64,000 nt of DNA from Chrysomallon squamiferum (lineage: Eukaryota > Mollusca > Gastropoda > Neomphalida > Peltospiridae): positions 1,129,573 to 1,193,572 of the forward strand of contig CM022669.1 of assembly GCA_012295275.1 (NCBI GenBank), in the 5' to 3' direction. The notes under the pieces are model-generated. The model searched no databases. It was given only the letters and a program-made list of their open reading frames with translations, and was not told the origin of the DNA. Position 1 is the stretch's first letter; each line of letters begins with the position of its first letter. Below, piece by piece: positions 38,655 to 52,194 of the stretch. The translations under genes and the position numbers were made by a program.

Positions 38655-39930
38655 TACCATGATTCATAATATACATCTCTATATATACATGAATACGTAA
38701 TATACATCTCTGTATATACATGAATACGTAATATACATTACTGTAGATACGTGATTTGTAATATACATCTCTGTATATACGTGAATACGTAATATACATC
38801 TGTATATATATGAATACGTAATATACATCTCTGTATATACATGAATACGTAATATACATTTCTGTATATACATGAATACATAATATACGTCTGTAGATAC
38901 GTGAATACGTATATATACATGTCTGTAGATAAGTGATTTGTAATATACATCTCTGTAGATACGTGATTTGTAATATACATCTCTGTAGATACGTGAATAC
39001 GTAATATACATATCTGTATATACGTGATTTGTAATATACATATCTGTATATTCGTGATTTGTAATATACATCTCTGTAGATACGTGATTTGTAATATACA
39101 TCTCTGTAGATACGTGAATACGTAATATACATATCTGTATATTCGTGATTTGTAATATACATCTCTGTATATACGTGATTTGTAATATACATCTCTGTAG
39201 ATACGTGAATACGTAATATACATCTCTGTAGATACGTGATTTGTAATATACATCTCTGTAGATATGTGATTTGTAATATACATCTCTGTATATTCGTGAT
39301 TTGTAATATACATCTCTGTAGATACGTGATTTGTAATATACATCTCTGTAGATACGTGAATACGTAATATACATATCTGTATATTCGTGATTTGTAATAT
39401 ACATCTCTGTATATACGTGATTTGTAATATACATCTCTGTAGATACGTGAATACGTAATATACATCTCTGTAGATACGTGATTTGTTATATACATCTCTG
39501 TAGATACGTGATTTGTAATATACATCTCTGTATATTCGTGATTTGTAATATACATATCTGTATATACGTGATTTGTAATATACATCTCTGTAGATACGTG
39601 ATTTGTAATATACATCTCTGTATATACGTGAATACGTAATATACATATCTGTATATTCGTGATTTCTAATATACATGTCTGTAGATACGTGATTTGTAAT
39701 ATACATCTCTGTATATACGTGATACAATACATCTCTGTATATACGTGATACGTTCAATACATCTCTGTATAAACGTGATACGTACAATACATCTCTGTAT
39801 ATACGTGATACATTCAATACATCTCTGTATGAACGTGATACAATACATCTCTGTATATACGTGATACGTTCAATACATCTCTGTATATACATATGATACG
39901 TTCAATACATCTCTGTATATACGTGGTATT
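38655..39930. repeat. 30-bp minisatellite, about 42 copies
   Basis: Unit contains gtgatttgtaatatacatct followed by ctgtagatac, with a gaatacgtaa variant. The period is a multiple of three and the minus strand lacks stops, so all three minus frames stay open for 250-384 codons and read 10-residue repeats such as YKSRIYRDVY. No start context, splice sites or known family support a gene. Confidence 0.95.
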
Positions 39931-40304
39931 TATAGAGACTCTGACTGCGAGCAGCAGGTTTTCAGTTTGAAGAAATCCGCTCGTACCGCGGTGAATCCAT
40001 TCACAGATTACTCGTTCGTTTCGTAAACAGAAAACTAACTCGCGTGACTAAAACCAAATTACACAATCTCATCGCGGATTAGTCTATTTTTGTGACAACA
40101 CTTTTTTCTCTCCGTGATATTTTGAGTTAAGTGAGAATACTACACAAACAAACCACCCCCGTTCAGTTATGTCACACTACATTTACCTACAGAAATGTGT
40201 TTTAAATACACCAATGTCTCATTGTCTGACTTTCCGCCTGTCTGACAGCCTGTATGTAACTTCGTCTTTCTACATATCTGCTGTATGTCTCGCTATATGC
40301 GTGT

Positions 40305-40348
40305 GTGAGTTGTATGTGTGGATGTGTGTGTGTATGTGTACATGTGTA

Positions 40349-40381
<33 letters not shown>

Positions 40382-40555
40382 GTGTGTATGTGTGTATGTG
40401 TGTATGTGTATGTGTGTATGTGTATGTGTGTATGTGTATGTGTGCATGTGTATGTGTGTGTGGGTATATATGTGCACGTACGAATGTGTTTATATGTGTG
40501 TGAGTATGTATGCATGTATGTAGGTATGTATGTATAATGTATGTATGAATGTATT
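40305..40555. repeat. (GTAT)n/(GT)n microsatellite
   Basis: Mixed gtat and gtgt units over about 250 bp. Confidence 0.95.
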
Positions 40556-40559
40556 TGTT

Positions 40560-41320
40560 ATTTGTCTTTTTGTCATTTTTGCGCGCATTCAATTTTTTTT
40601 TTTTTGTGTGGCTGTTGTGGCTGTTTTTAACAATTTTAACATTTTTAACATTTAACCTTGTAAATAGAACCATATGTGATATAAGTATATACAAACACAA
40701 TATTACGTGACGATAACTGTAGACCAATTAAAAACACAGTTCTATAGATAATCATTGATACAGAGCCTGGAAAATATCTTAAAATATTACCTTGATCGCA
40801 ATATATATGTTAATATTTTCTGAAAGAACACAATTATTGTATCAGATATGCTTATAATGTTGTATTAGATACATTTATATGTTCTGTAAGGTAAACATTT
40901 GTGAAATGTTTATTGTCGACTAAGGTTTATGCATGGCATGTTGACACAGTGTTACAGGATTATTTGTATCATGTGTTAAAGTGTGCACGTCGTGGTCACA
41001 CTGCTGCTTCCAGTGACCAGGACAAACAGAGTAATAACAACGTAAACAGTCTTCTAGAGTCTGCGGACGACATCGACCTTTGTTGTTAATTAGCGATGAT
41101 AAATTGTTAATTTGTCTTCTTCTTCGTAAATCTAACATATGAAACGTTGTTCAGGTTAGCGACATTTAAAATGGTATAAACTGTCCTAACATTTCTATAG
41201 ATTATAAATAATAAAACAAACTACAGACTGGTTGTCTTGGAAACGTGTGATTAAAGGTTAACTGACCTCATGTCACGTGGTGTCCTCTGCGAGGAAGAAC
41301 GTGTTTTTTTTTTTAAAGAC
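40560..41320. other. Unique stretch without a recognised gene
   Basis: Short frames occur on both strands (for example 40901-41089 plus) but none resembles a known protein. Confidence 0.4.
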
Positions 41321-41321
41321 A

Positions 41322-41520
41322 TACACAGAGACACACACACACAAAAACACATACATACACACAGAAACACATACACACAAACACACATACATACACACAG
41401 AAACACATACATACACACAGAAACACACACACACACAAACACACATACATACACACAAGCACACATACATACAAAAACACACAGAAACACATACATACAC
41501 ACAAACACACACACACACGT
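41322..41520. repeat. CA/ACAT microsatellite
   Basis: acacacagaaacacatacat-type units over 200 bp. Confidence 0.95.
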
Positions 41521-41779
41521 GAACGCGAACGTAAATTGCCTTAAAAAGACATAGAAAAAAAAAATCGGATAAAAATATATATAATTACTTTGTGGCTATT
41601 TCTGTATGGGTTGTATTCTGTCCTAACAAAACAATACTTAAAAAAAACCCCAGAAGAATAAAAAAGAAGACATACGCAAAAGGTTAATAACATTAAATAA
41701 AATATAAATAAATTAATGGAATGATATTTTGAAAATAGACAAACACAAAACCAAACATACACTGACAAATACATTACAT

Positions 41780-42025
41780 ATACTACTACTACTATCACAA
41801 CTACTCCTCCTACTACTACTCCTCCTGCTGCTGCTGCTGCTGCTGTCATTACTACTCCTAGCATTGTTCCTATTGCCACTACTGCTATTTCCACTAATTC
41901 TGCTACTAGTGCTGCTGCTACTACTACTACTACAACCACCGCAACAGGACTGCTACTACTACAGCTTCTAGTATTATTACTACTACTAAGAAAAAGACGA
42001 CGACAACGACGACGACGTAACGAAG
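41780..42025. repeat. CTA/CTG and ACG trinucleotide patch
   Basis: CTA, CTC and CTG triplets followed by a short GACGACGAC run. Confidence 0.85.
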
Positions 42026-42464
42026 AAGAAGATGATGATACTGAAAACTGAAGGAAAGTAAAAAGAATGGATAGAAGAAATAAAAAGATGACAAATTAGG
42101 AAAGACATTGAGCTAAGAATTTTGTACGAGGAAACACTAACTTGTAATGTTTTGATTTGTTGGCAGAGCTTTGTTGTAATGAAAACAAACATTTTTCATA
42201 ATTACTCCATGTTTGCTGTGAATTAACCACACACGTCTTCCTGCTGCAGATACAATCAGTCTGTTAATAATGGCGACGATCGACTGGTAACTGGTCACGA
42301 TTCGTGGTTACAGATGACTATTTGTTCAACAGAGACTACTCTCTTGTACAAGATGAACTCCCGCGCTAAATTTATCTCATCTGTTTCCGCTATGAATGAG
42401 AAATTGTTAACGTTGTTTAAAAGTTTGTTTGAATTAGTGACTAAATCAGTTTGTCACTGGCTTA

Positions 42465-43145
42465 ATGAACGAATGAATAAATAACAGTACGTCTTAATGA
42501 ACGAATGAAGATATAACTGTATGACGTAATGAACGAATGAAGAAAAAAACTGTATGACGTAATGAACGAATGAAGAAATAACTGTATGACGTAATGAACG
42601 AATGAAGAAATAACTATGACGTAATGAACAAATGAATAAATAACAGTACGACTTAATGAACGAATGAAGATATAACAGTATGACGTAATGAACGAATGAA
42701 GAAAAAACTGTATGACGTAATGAACGAATGAAGAAAAAACTGTATGACGTAATGAACGAATGAATAAATATGTATGACGTAATGAACGAATGAAGAAAAA
42801 ACTGTATGACGTAATGAACGAATGAAGAAATAACTGTATGACTTAATGAACGAATGAAGAAATAACAGTACAACTTAATGAACGAATGAAGAAATAACTG
42901 TATGACGTAATGAACGAATGAAGAAAACACTGTATGACGTAATGGACGAATGCAGAAATAACTGTATGACTTAATGAACAAATGAAGATATAATTGTATG
43001 ACGTAATGAATGAATAAACCGTATGACGTAATGAACGACTGAAGAAATAACTATATGATTCAGTGAACGAATGAATAAATAAGAATATGACGTAATGAAC
43101 GAATGACGAAGTGATGAATAAATAAGTGACATAATCAACGAATAA
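42465..43145. repeat. 32-bp minisatellite carrying TGACGTAA, about 20 copies
   Basis: Unit contains aatgaacgaatgaagaaata followed by actgtatgacgt. Most units hold TGACGTAA, a bZIP-type core. The minus-strand frame of 175 codons is a repeat translation. Confidence 0.95.
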
Positions 43146-44218
43146 TGAAATTCATTAGCGATAAAATATTAGCTTTATTTGTTATTGCACAAAAATAAGT
43201 GAGGAAGTGAAGTTGTGAATGAGTTCACTTAACGAGTAAAATTTCCGTGACTTTGAGTACGTTTTCAGTGACACTGAGCAAACTTTCAGTGACACAGAAA
43301 AAAATACTCAATAGTGAATGAAAGAATATTTGCTCGTGACTACAGCACATAGGATCAATCGTTCTCGATGCGAGGTTTATGATTTTTCCCTTTCTTGTTT
43401 TTAGAATTGTGTATTTTACTGTCTAAAGATAGATATATAAGCACATATATAAAAAATGTGCTTGTAATCGTAAACAATAATAACAGAAGCTCAGTAACAA
43501 TAGTTCCGTAACAACAATTAAATAATAATCATTCAATAACAATAGTTAAATAACAATACTTCAATAATAATAGTTCGTTAACAATTACAGTTCAATAACA
43601 GCCTCTATACATGCATTTAATCAGTTGAGGGCAAATTATCTTCACTTCTGTTTTGGTTGACAGTGTAATATTACAGATATGTCATATTAAAATGGAGATT
43701 ATTATTTCTCGAAGGAGCACAAAGAACGTATTTCAGAAAGTCTACAATGGATGTGTTGTGTGATATTTACATTACAGATATCGTGTCGGTAACTCAGTAA
43801 TTACATCCAAGCGAACAGAAAAGAAACTACAAGTATTGTTCATTCATAACATTAAATATTCATAAAGTAAAAGTTCATTGTTCAGATAAAATCGAGATTA
43901 AAACGAAGAGGCGCCAGATTAACTAATATCTTGATTATCTCGCAAAATAATCCACTTTTATATGCGAAAATACCTGATTAATTTTAAATATATATACATA
44001 TTTTATATATGTATTATATACTGAATACTTGCCACTTTGCCCATTAAATATCGAAGTGGTTAATATTTGTATTGCTTTCTGCTGTCTTTAAATTTCAATG
44101 ACTGTTACATTTATCACGTGTAATAGTTGAAATATTCAGTACAAATTCTTTTATTTCTCTCCTCTTCTTTGTTCTCACCTCTCTTTCTCTCTCTATATTT
44201 CTCTCTCTCTGTATATTG

Positions 44219-44253
<35 letters not shown>

Positions 44254-45600
44254 TGTAATTATTGTCTATGATTTTTAGTTTAATTATGAGATGGAACGTT
44301 GCTTAACGTCAGATTTTGTTTTTAATTACTGCATACAGCCAAATGAATTAAAATAAACGTAAACTCATAATTCTAGGATTTTCTTTATTATCAATAAAAC
44401 TCAAACGTTTATTCGAAATAGCTGCGTCTTACTGATTTTGGGAAGGTGAAAGATACATACTGTATTTTATATTGATTTAAATATACATCACTGAAATTTG
44501 GTTAGTCCTCTAAGAAACAAAAAGTGAATGAAGTTTCTAAGTATTATTGAAACTGACGTAGTAGGAAATATTTGAAAAAATATCTTGTTCTAGCACCACT
44601 TTGTTATAATTTCCTTTCCTTATTATAATCTTTTTCCCTTGTGTAATCTTCTCTACTTGTCATGATACCTTGTCTTATAATCCATTGCTCTTGTTATAAT
44701 CCATCTCCTTGTGGTATTTCCTCGCTGTGTTGTAACACATCGTTTTCCCTCCTAATCGTAACACATCGTCTTGTTATAATTCCTTCCCCTCCTATAATCC
44801 ACTCCCTCCTTGCCAAGATATCTCGCTTTTTGGTCACCCCATTTCCTAGTCATAATACTTCTTATTATAATAATTCCTCTTTTCATAACGTTTGCGTTAG
44901 GAGCTGATTTAATTTCCCAGGGGCCTCGTTGACAATGGCTTTTACAGCTACGAAGTAATTTTAGTTCCTATTGAAATAAAAACACACATTGACCACGATA
45001 TTTAAAACTCACCTGCTTGGAACGTCAAATAATCTACCAACCGTTAAAGTTATTCAATCGTAAAAAAATAAAAACAACAGTTATAAGAAGAGATTATCGT
45101 AAACTAAGGTTAGTCAGTTTTATTCAATGATAATCTCCATTTTCTCTGCTCTTTTGGGAACTCTTTCCTATATGAAGTCATGAATGTTTTAAGAGCTTCA
45201 TTACCGGGTTGGAACGGAATAGAATTGGAGTACGAACACAACTTTTAAGTTAATTGTTCAATTCTCTGTTTTTCTATCAAATATTACTTAAGTTTAGGAC
45301 GGAGGAGGCGTGGGTAGATATTAATGATGGTTTTATTATACAACTGTAGATGAAAACGGTCCCGTGGCTGGTTGCGTTTTCACCTCGGTTACGTGGGAGT
45401 GAAACTGTTTTAACAGCCAAGATACGAGTACAAAATGAAATGCATTGCCAAGAATTACACGTCAGGTTTGAATGGAATTTCAGGTTTCTTTATTAATGTA
45501 TGTTTATTGTGTAGAGATCACACTGTTGTGATGTTAATACTGATTTACAACAAATAAGCAAAATATTAGCATCACTGACACTATAACATAAACATACTTA
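43146..45600. other. AT-rich stretch without a recognised gene
   Basis: Holds AACAATAGTT-type units at 43470-43600, CT/TA runs at 44170-44250 and degenerate units of about 22 bp with cttgttataatcc at 44630-44880. A possible 21-nt microexon (45013-45033, minus) is discussed in the findings. Confidence 0.5.
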
Positions 45601-45721
45601 CTTTTGTTCTTTTTTTTCTTTCTTTTTTTTTTTTTCTTATGCTTACATACCCATTCTAAGTAGGAAGGAAAGAAAAAAAAAACTTGTCTTCACCGAACCA
45701 TAATTGTTTTCTTTATTTTTC

Positions 45722-45724
<3 letters not shown>

Positions 45725-45802
<78 letters not shown>
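45725..45802. repeat. (GA)n microsatellite
   Basis: About 38 GA units, with a CA-rich tail at 45820-45840. Confidence 0.97.
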
Positions 45803-45803
<1 letters not shown>

Positions 45804-46304
45804 GAATAGAAACTGATACAAACACACACGCACACACACAAATCTGGAAAAGGCAATAAAAGACAGAAGAAGCAAATACAGGAGAGAGACAAAACAAGTA
45901 ATAAAAGATTCACTGACACAGCGACACACAGACGCTTTAGTTGAATTATTCACGGTGTTTTGAGCTGTGTGAATGGGATTCTATAAATTAATTGTTAAAT
46001 CTATAAAGAGATGAAGTTGTACATTAAAATTCATGCGACGTACGTTTCTGTTAAATGGACTGTAAATGTCGCGTTACACGAGCACCTTTGTGTTAGTTTC
46101 CTGATCGCCAAAAATATTTTTACGACAACAAAACGAGAGACAGGTATTCAATACTCGATAGCGGCATCTCTGCGCATTTGTCAATATACAGCAGATCAAT
46201 GAAAGACGACAAATAAAACTTATTTTCGTCCACGGCAAATTGATTTGTGTTCCTCAATAAAGATTAGAACCTGTGCTGCTTGGAGCAGCAGAAACTGAGC
46301 AAAC

Positions 46305-46570
46305 TGTCACGTGATACGGAATGCTCTTTTTTCTCGTAAAAATTTTTGTTTTTAAAATAAAAAAAATATTAAAATTACCAAATAACAAAACAAAACAAAA
46401 AACCCCAAGTTTCTTCTATTATTAATATTTATAAAGCAAAACAAATCAAGTAACTGAACATGCGCCTTTTCAGTATCAGCATTGAAATAATGATTGATAA
46501 TTATATTTGTATGTTTGTGTTCACATGTGGGTGTATTCATATATTTATCGATTTCATTTAAAAAGGGTTG
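46305..46570 (+). repeat. Direct duplication, copy 1
   Basis: Shares with 47000-47290 the blocks ggaatgctctttt, tttcttctattattaatatt, gaacatgcgccttttca and ttgtatgtttgtgttcacat in the same order and direction, offset by about 690-750 bp. Confidence 0.85.
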
Positions 46571-46879
46571 TTCAACATTTCTGAGCAAATTAAACTAATC
46601 AAATTTATATAAAAAAACAAAACAAGATAGTATAATTTTTATTTCATTTGACGTTTTTTTTTCTTCAAAATCAGTATAAAATCGAATTAATACTGAAGAA
46701 ATGAGTTAAACACTTCACCTCATTACCCGTGTTAGTGTAGTCTGTGATACTGTTAGGTATGATAAGATATCTTATGTAACATATATACTTGTATGTCCAG
46801 TGTTTTGGTCGTGTATAAAAGTAATATTTAGATAAATATATAAAATATGGTCAGTTAGTTTCCGTTTTAATATGTTGGA

Positions 46880-46911
<32 letters not shown>

Positions 46912-46999
46912 CAATATTAATATAAGTTTTTCACTATCTTAAAATCAATTCTTTATTTTCCTTGGTTAGTTATAAACCTTTTTACAAATTGAACGAATT

Positions 47000-47290
47000 G
47001 CCATATGATATGGAATGCTCTTTTGAACAACAACAACAACAACAACAACAAAAAAACACAAAAAAAAACCCCACAAAAAACACAAAAAAAAACAAACAAA
47101 AAAACGACAAACATATAACAAAAAAACAACCAAAAAAAAAAACGAAAATTTCTTCTATTATTAATATTTATAAATCAAAACAAATCAAGTAATTGAACAT
47201 GCGCCTTTTCAATATCAGGATTGAAATAAAGATTGAAAATTATATTTGTATGTTTGTGTTCACATGTGGTACATACATATATTTATCGAT
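47000..47290 (+). repeat. Direct duplication, copy 2
   Basis: Partner of 46305-46570. Between the shared blocks it carries a CAA/A-rich expansion (47026-47140) that is much shorter in copy 1. Confidence 0.85.
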
Positions 47291-47394
47291 TTTAAAGTAA
47301 TAAAACTTCATATACAGTTTATTAGAAAAGTGAAATAAGAACAGAGTCTAAATGTGAAAACGTGATGTCGTATAAAGTGTTCAGTAAACACACC

Positions 47395-47585
47395 TGTCTA
47401 CCTGGAATCTCTGTCTACCTAGAATCTCTGTCTACCTAGAATCTTTGTCTGCCTGGAATCTTTGTCTACCTGGAATCTCCTGTCTACCTGGAATCTTTGT
47501 GTACCTGGAATCTGTGTCTACCTGGAATCTCTGTCTACCTGGAATCTCTTTCTACCTGGAATCTTGGTCTACCTGGAATCTCCCG
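47395..47585. repeat. 17-bp minisatellite, about 11 copies
   Basis: Unit tctacctggaatctctg with single-base variants. Confidence 0.95.
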
Positions 47586-47589
47586 TCCT

Positions 47590-48840
47590 TGGCCACTCCC
47601 CGTCTTGGTATTCTTTAAGATTACAAATCTGTAATGGCCTTCCTGACAGATGAACGGATGAAAGGACACTTAAGTAAGCGCGCTACACGGAAACTGGAGA
47701 CATTAGACAACTAGTTGTTTGATGTACGGACGACTTAATAAACGTCACAAAGAACGGACGCACGCACGGGCTGCGACAGTGATGTCTGGATGTACGGATC
47801 ACTTGCTAAGGTAAACACACTGTCGAGGACGCTGTTTGATGGACGTAAACAAGGTTGATGTAACCGGAAACGTTTTAACTTTGAAAGTTTTATCAAAGCA
47901 GTTAGGAATGGTGCAAAGAGATCAGAGCGGATCTTCAGGTGACGGGTTTGTTATCGTCAGCGGTTTAACTTTACAAAAGATACAATCTCAGACAAAAATC
48001 CTAGTCATTTAATTTTTTTTTTTTAACTTTATCTGTTGCATAAAAAGATAAGAATACACAGATGTTTGGTAAGTAATTAAGAAGTTAGAACATAGAACTG
48101 TAAAAGTAAATTAACTGTACAGAGAACATACGCCTGTTTTATAACTGTGTTTGGCTATGAGTGGGTAGATTAGTGCAAGCAGTGAACAAAAACAGAAAGA
48201 AGAAAAGAATAAAACTAACGACAGAAGGAAAGAAAGACTCAAATAACGAAGGAATAGTAAATATTAAACACTTTTTTTTCTTTTTTCTTTTTTTAAATTA
48301 TCTACTTTTTGGATTATCATAATAATATTTTCAAAAATGAAATATTTCCAGACTTCATAAAAGTCCAAAAAGATATAAATAGATTTAGTTCATACGCACT
48401 GCCAAACAAAATAACTCAAAAAATAAGACAGATCTATATATCACTTTCTGTAACATGACGTAGTCTCTAATCAGCCATCAACGAGCTTTCATTTTAAAAC
48501 ACTCTGCTACAGCAGTCTTTAAATTTAACTTTATGCTGAAATAGGAGGACACAGAATCGGTTTAATTACTCCACGCTTCGAGCGCTTTCCCACGCGTTTT
48601 ACAAACTCATTACCGAGCTGAATGCATTTCTATAGTTTAATTGGCTGATTAACTTTTCAAATTTCCGCACCGGATACTTTCGTTTTCTTCGGTAATTGGC
48701 AGCACTCTTCAAGCTTTTGGTCGTCTTCATCTAAAGTTTTCACAGACACAACTATGTACGTCCGAAAATCCGTGTTTCTAAATACACGCCTCTGTATAAC
48801 TGACTCATACACAGGTAAGCACAAGGCAAATGCAGATATT
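47590..48840. other. Unique stretch without a recognised gene
   Basis: No coding signal recognised. A less AT-rich block at 48550-48730 carries TAATTG and GATTAA homeodomain-like cores and could be regulatory. Confidence 0.35.
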
Positions 48841-48849
48841 TAATAAACA

Positions 48850-49075
48850 ACTAACTTTGTTTCTTATTTTATTAAGGATAACATTTATTTAAATGATTTT
48901 GTTTGGTATTTTATTAAAGATAAAATTTATTTAAATAACTTTGTTTGGTATTTAATGAAAGATAACATTTATTAAAAAATAAAATTTAATTTATTTGATT
49001 AAAGGTGACATTTATTTAAATATATTGTGTTTTGTTATTTTATTAAAGATAAAATTGATTTAAGTAAGTCTTTTG
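48850..49075. repeat. AT-rich tandem repeat, about 4 copies
   Basis: Units built on ttattaaagataaaatttat and aactttgtttggtat. Confidence 0.85.
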
Positions 49076-49624
49076 GATTTTTGAAGTGGTCTTTAGAATG
49101 TCTACTTTGTAGATTCAGTTCAGAACAGATGTACTGAGAAGAAAGAAAGAAGAACACGACAGTTCCGCGAAAACTGATATTAGTGAAAAGAAACTAACTA
49201 AGATTAAGCTGATAATCAAATAACCCACAACACACAAGCGAAAAATTCTCAATTATTTTATAAGGAAACGGATCGAGAAGAATTTCTCCAAATTATAGTG
49301 AAATATGAGAGTCTTATTAAACAACAACAACAACAATCACTGATGAAAATACAAAAACTGTGACTGGTTGTAAGCGAGGGTGAATCCAACTGTTATTTCA
49401 CTTGTGATCATTTACGTATCACTTACAGTTAACTGTAATATCACTGCCACGTGATGCTAACTTGCTATGACAGCTGCTCAGAATATTCTCACCGAAAATA
49501 TCATCATTCACTGTGACTGGCTGTAATTCTGTTAGCCGTCTCACTGACGCAAAGCGTTTCAAACGTCATCGCAGTAAGGAAATGAAAACAGGAATTTTAC
49601 AAAATGGCATTTCACGTGTCTTAA

Positions 49625-49627
<3 letters not shown>

Positions 49628-49717
<90 letters not shown>
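49628..49717. repeat. (CT)n microsatellite
   Basis: About 45 CT units. Confidence 0.97.
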
Positions 49718-49719
<2 letters not shown>

Positions 49720-49720
<1 letters not shown>

Positions 49721-51530
49721 GATAACAAAACAGCTGACGTGACGTCTATAAGTCTAATGTAATTAGTTTGAAGTTGATTTATAAAACAAATTGGATGATT
49801 ATTTTATCCACTGCAAACCTGATTCCCGCCTCCTAGCAGTAACTAAATACTTCATTTTGTCAAACAAAAAAATTCACCCCCCACCATGTTTTTCTTATTA
49901 TTCCTGTATCGATACGAAATGTCAAAGCTCGATTTAAACTAAATGTGAAGACCATTTATTAATGACAAGATTCGTGTTTTTTCTTTTACGACGTGAACGA
50001 CAGCTGCATTGACGATGACAACATTAATAAATGTTCAAAACATAACACAGAAAGATCACGGAATAATTTCTTCTTGACTACTAACCTCGCCCACTGTGAA
50101 AAACGTTCACGTTTTCACTTCGCTAACTCCTACACGTGCTTTAAAACAGAAAAAAGAAGTAATTTTGAAAGTCATACTTAATTTTGGCTGACGTTGTTGC
50201 TGTTGATGCTACTGTTACTGCTCTTATTATTTTCCTGCTGCTGTTGTTGTTGTTACTGATTTCATTACACATTTACATCAGTAGATTTTTTAGCGTGGAA
50301 CAGAACGGCAGATAACATGCACGACACACAGAAAATTTATGATTTGTTAAAATATTCAGATGCATAAATTTTAAATAAACTGTTTATTAGTTAACTGTGT
50401 GATACACAACCACTGCAGACCTCTGCGTTATGCATTAGCGAGGTCTGGAATTTACATTAAGAAATGTGGTTGTCGGTACCCGTGTTGCTGTGGCTATTGA
50501 CGTTGTTGGTATAAGGTTGTTTTCTAATTGCGGTCTGTTTTGTTTTACTGTCGAAGTTAGGATTGAGTAAAACTTTATTTTCATTTCAAACACTTTTCTT
50601 TGTGTGCAGATCAGACTGAATTTACTGAAGTACACAGGAATCTTAACCTTTCCAAAGTGTTTCAGAAAAAAACTGAAAATCTCCTCAGAAAGACTCACAC
50701 ACACAAAAAGAAGTCGTTCAGTGAACTCTGGTAAAATTCTGCTAATTGACTAAACCCGTGTCCAGACTTCACGTATTTCGTTTACCAAATACCGACAAAG
50801 AACAGCTATAGTTTGAAAACTGTCATTTTAATCTGACATAAATCCAGTTACTCTATTTTTGTATTTTCTTATCAATATTGTATAAACCTGTAGGAGAAAA
50901 TATCAATTTCTGTTCGTTTGAAGTCTTTTGTGTATATTTGTTCATACAGTTGATACAGATATTTTAATGTAAATATTTTTGGATCATCCACTAAAGTGCG
51001 AGCGCAGAAAACAAGAGTTAAAGAGAAGGAAAAAGAAAAATTATAATCGATATTATGATTTCCAGATGGAGATGGAATAAGCCTTTGTTTCCAAATGACA
51101 TGTAAGTATTATGTGTGTTTGTGTGAAAGACAGTGTGTTTAGCTGTGTGGTGTATCTGCACAGTATTTAATTTACGTTATCTCACACACACTGACTTGAA
51201 ACCTAGAACACACATTGTTCTGTGACGTGACGTAGGTAATGGAAACAGAAACAGCTCAAATTCCTTCTACGTTTCTCGATAGAATACTAGTTACGTCATC
51301 GTGCCGAGGCTGATATGAAATGACACTGAGTCTTACAACATCGTTTTGATATTTCTGAGGATTTTATTTCATTATAATTATTATTATTATTATCTACTTT
51401 ATAACAGTGTCTGCAGCACAGTCTGTAGTCTTACTGTATCTAGTCACTGTCAGTTGTGCCATATTGTTTGTCACGTCACATTATCTTGACGTCATAATAT
51501 CTATACCGTCACCTTATGTTTGCATCACAG
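49720..51530. other. Unique stretch without a recognised gene
   Basis: Only short frames without family likeness; mostly AT-rich single-copy sequence. Confidence 0.45.
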
Positions 51531-51539
51531 TTCTGTAGT

Positions 51540-51835
51540 GTCTTAGTGTTTATAGTATCACATTGTCTTAGCAATGTCACACCATCCATAGCGTCACAGT
51601 CTATATACTTTTAGTATCTGTAACGTCACATTGTCTTAACATCACAGTTCTGTAACGTCACATTTTCTTAACGTCACAGTTCTGTAACGTCACATTGTCT
51701 TAACGTCACAGTTCTGTAACGTCACATTGTCTTAACGTCACAGTTCTGTAACGTCACATTGTCTTAACGTCACAGTTCGTTAATATCACAGTGTCTGTAG
51801 TGACACATTGTCTTAACGTCACACTGTCTAAAATG
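51540..51835. repeat. 32-bp minisatellite with TAACGTCAC cores
   Basis: About five regular units containing cttaacgtcacagttctgta followed by acgtcacattgt, plus degenerate units on each side. Confidence 0.93.
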
Positions 51836-52194
51836 TCTATACCATTGTGACGAAGAGAACATCTTGTCTTTAACTCCTAAGCAGATACATTTTTTATATG
51901 TATGTAATCCTGAGATCATCTAGACTGTATATATAAAATAAAGAGAAGGTAAAATAACGACACATATTAAATAAAGGTATTAATAATTATAACCAGTAAA
52001 TAAATCGTCTTTAACTGCCAATATATGCAGATAATTAAAGTTCTGTTTGACCGTCCCGAAAATACAGGAAAATACGCAATGACGAACTTTTAAAGGCAGA
52101 TTTTTAAATTCTAAATTACGTTAAGATGCGGGGAGTTTTGTGTGACAAATTAACACAGCTTTGAACTTTTTCCACCGCAGGAATCTTTTATATA

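Noticed and set aside
38635-39892. Minus-strand open frames of 251-384 codons
   Set aside because: Produced by the 30-bp array, whose length is divisible by three and which lacks stops on that strand.
42454-42981. 175-codon minus-strand frame
   Set aside because: Read through the 32-bp minisatellite; no independent coding evidence.
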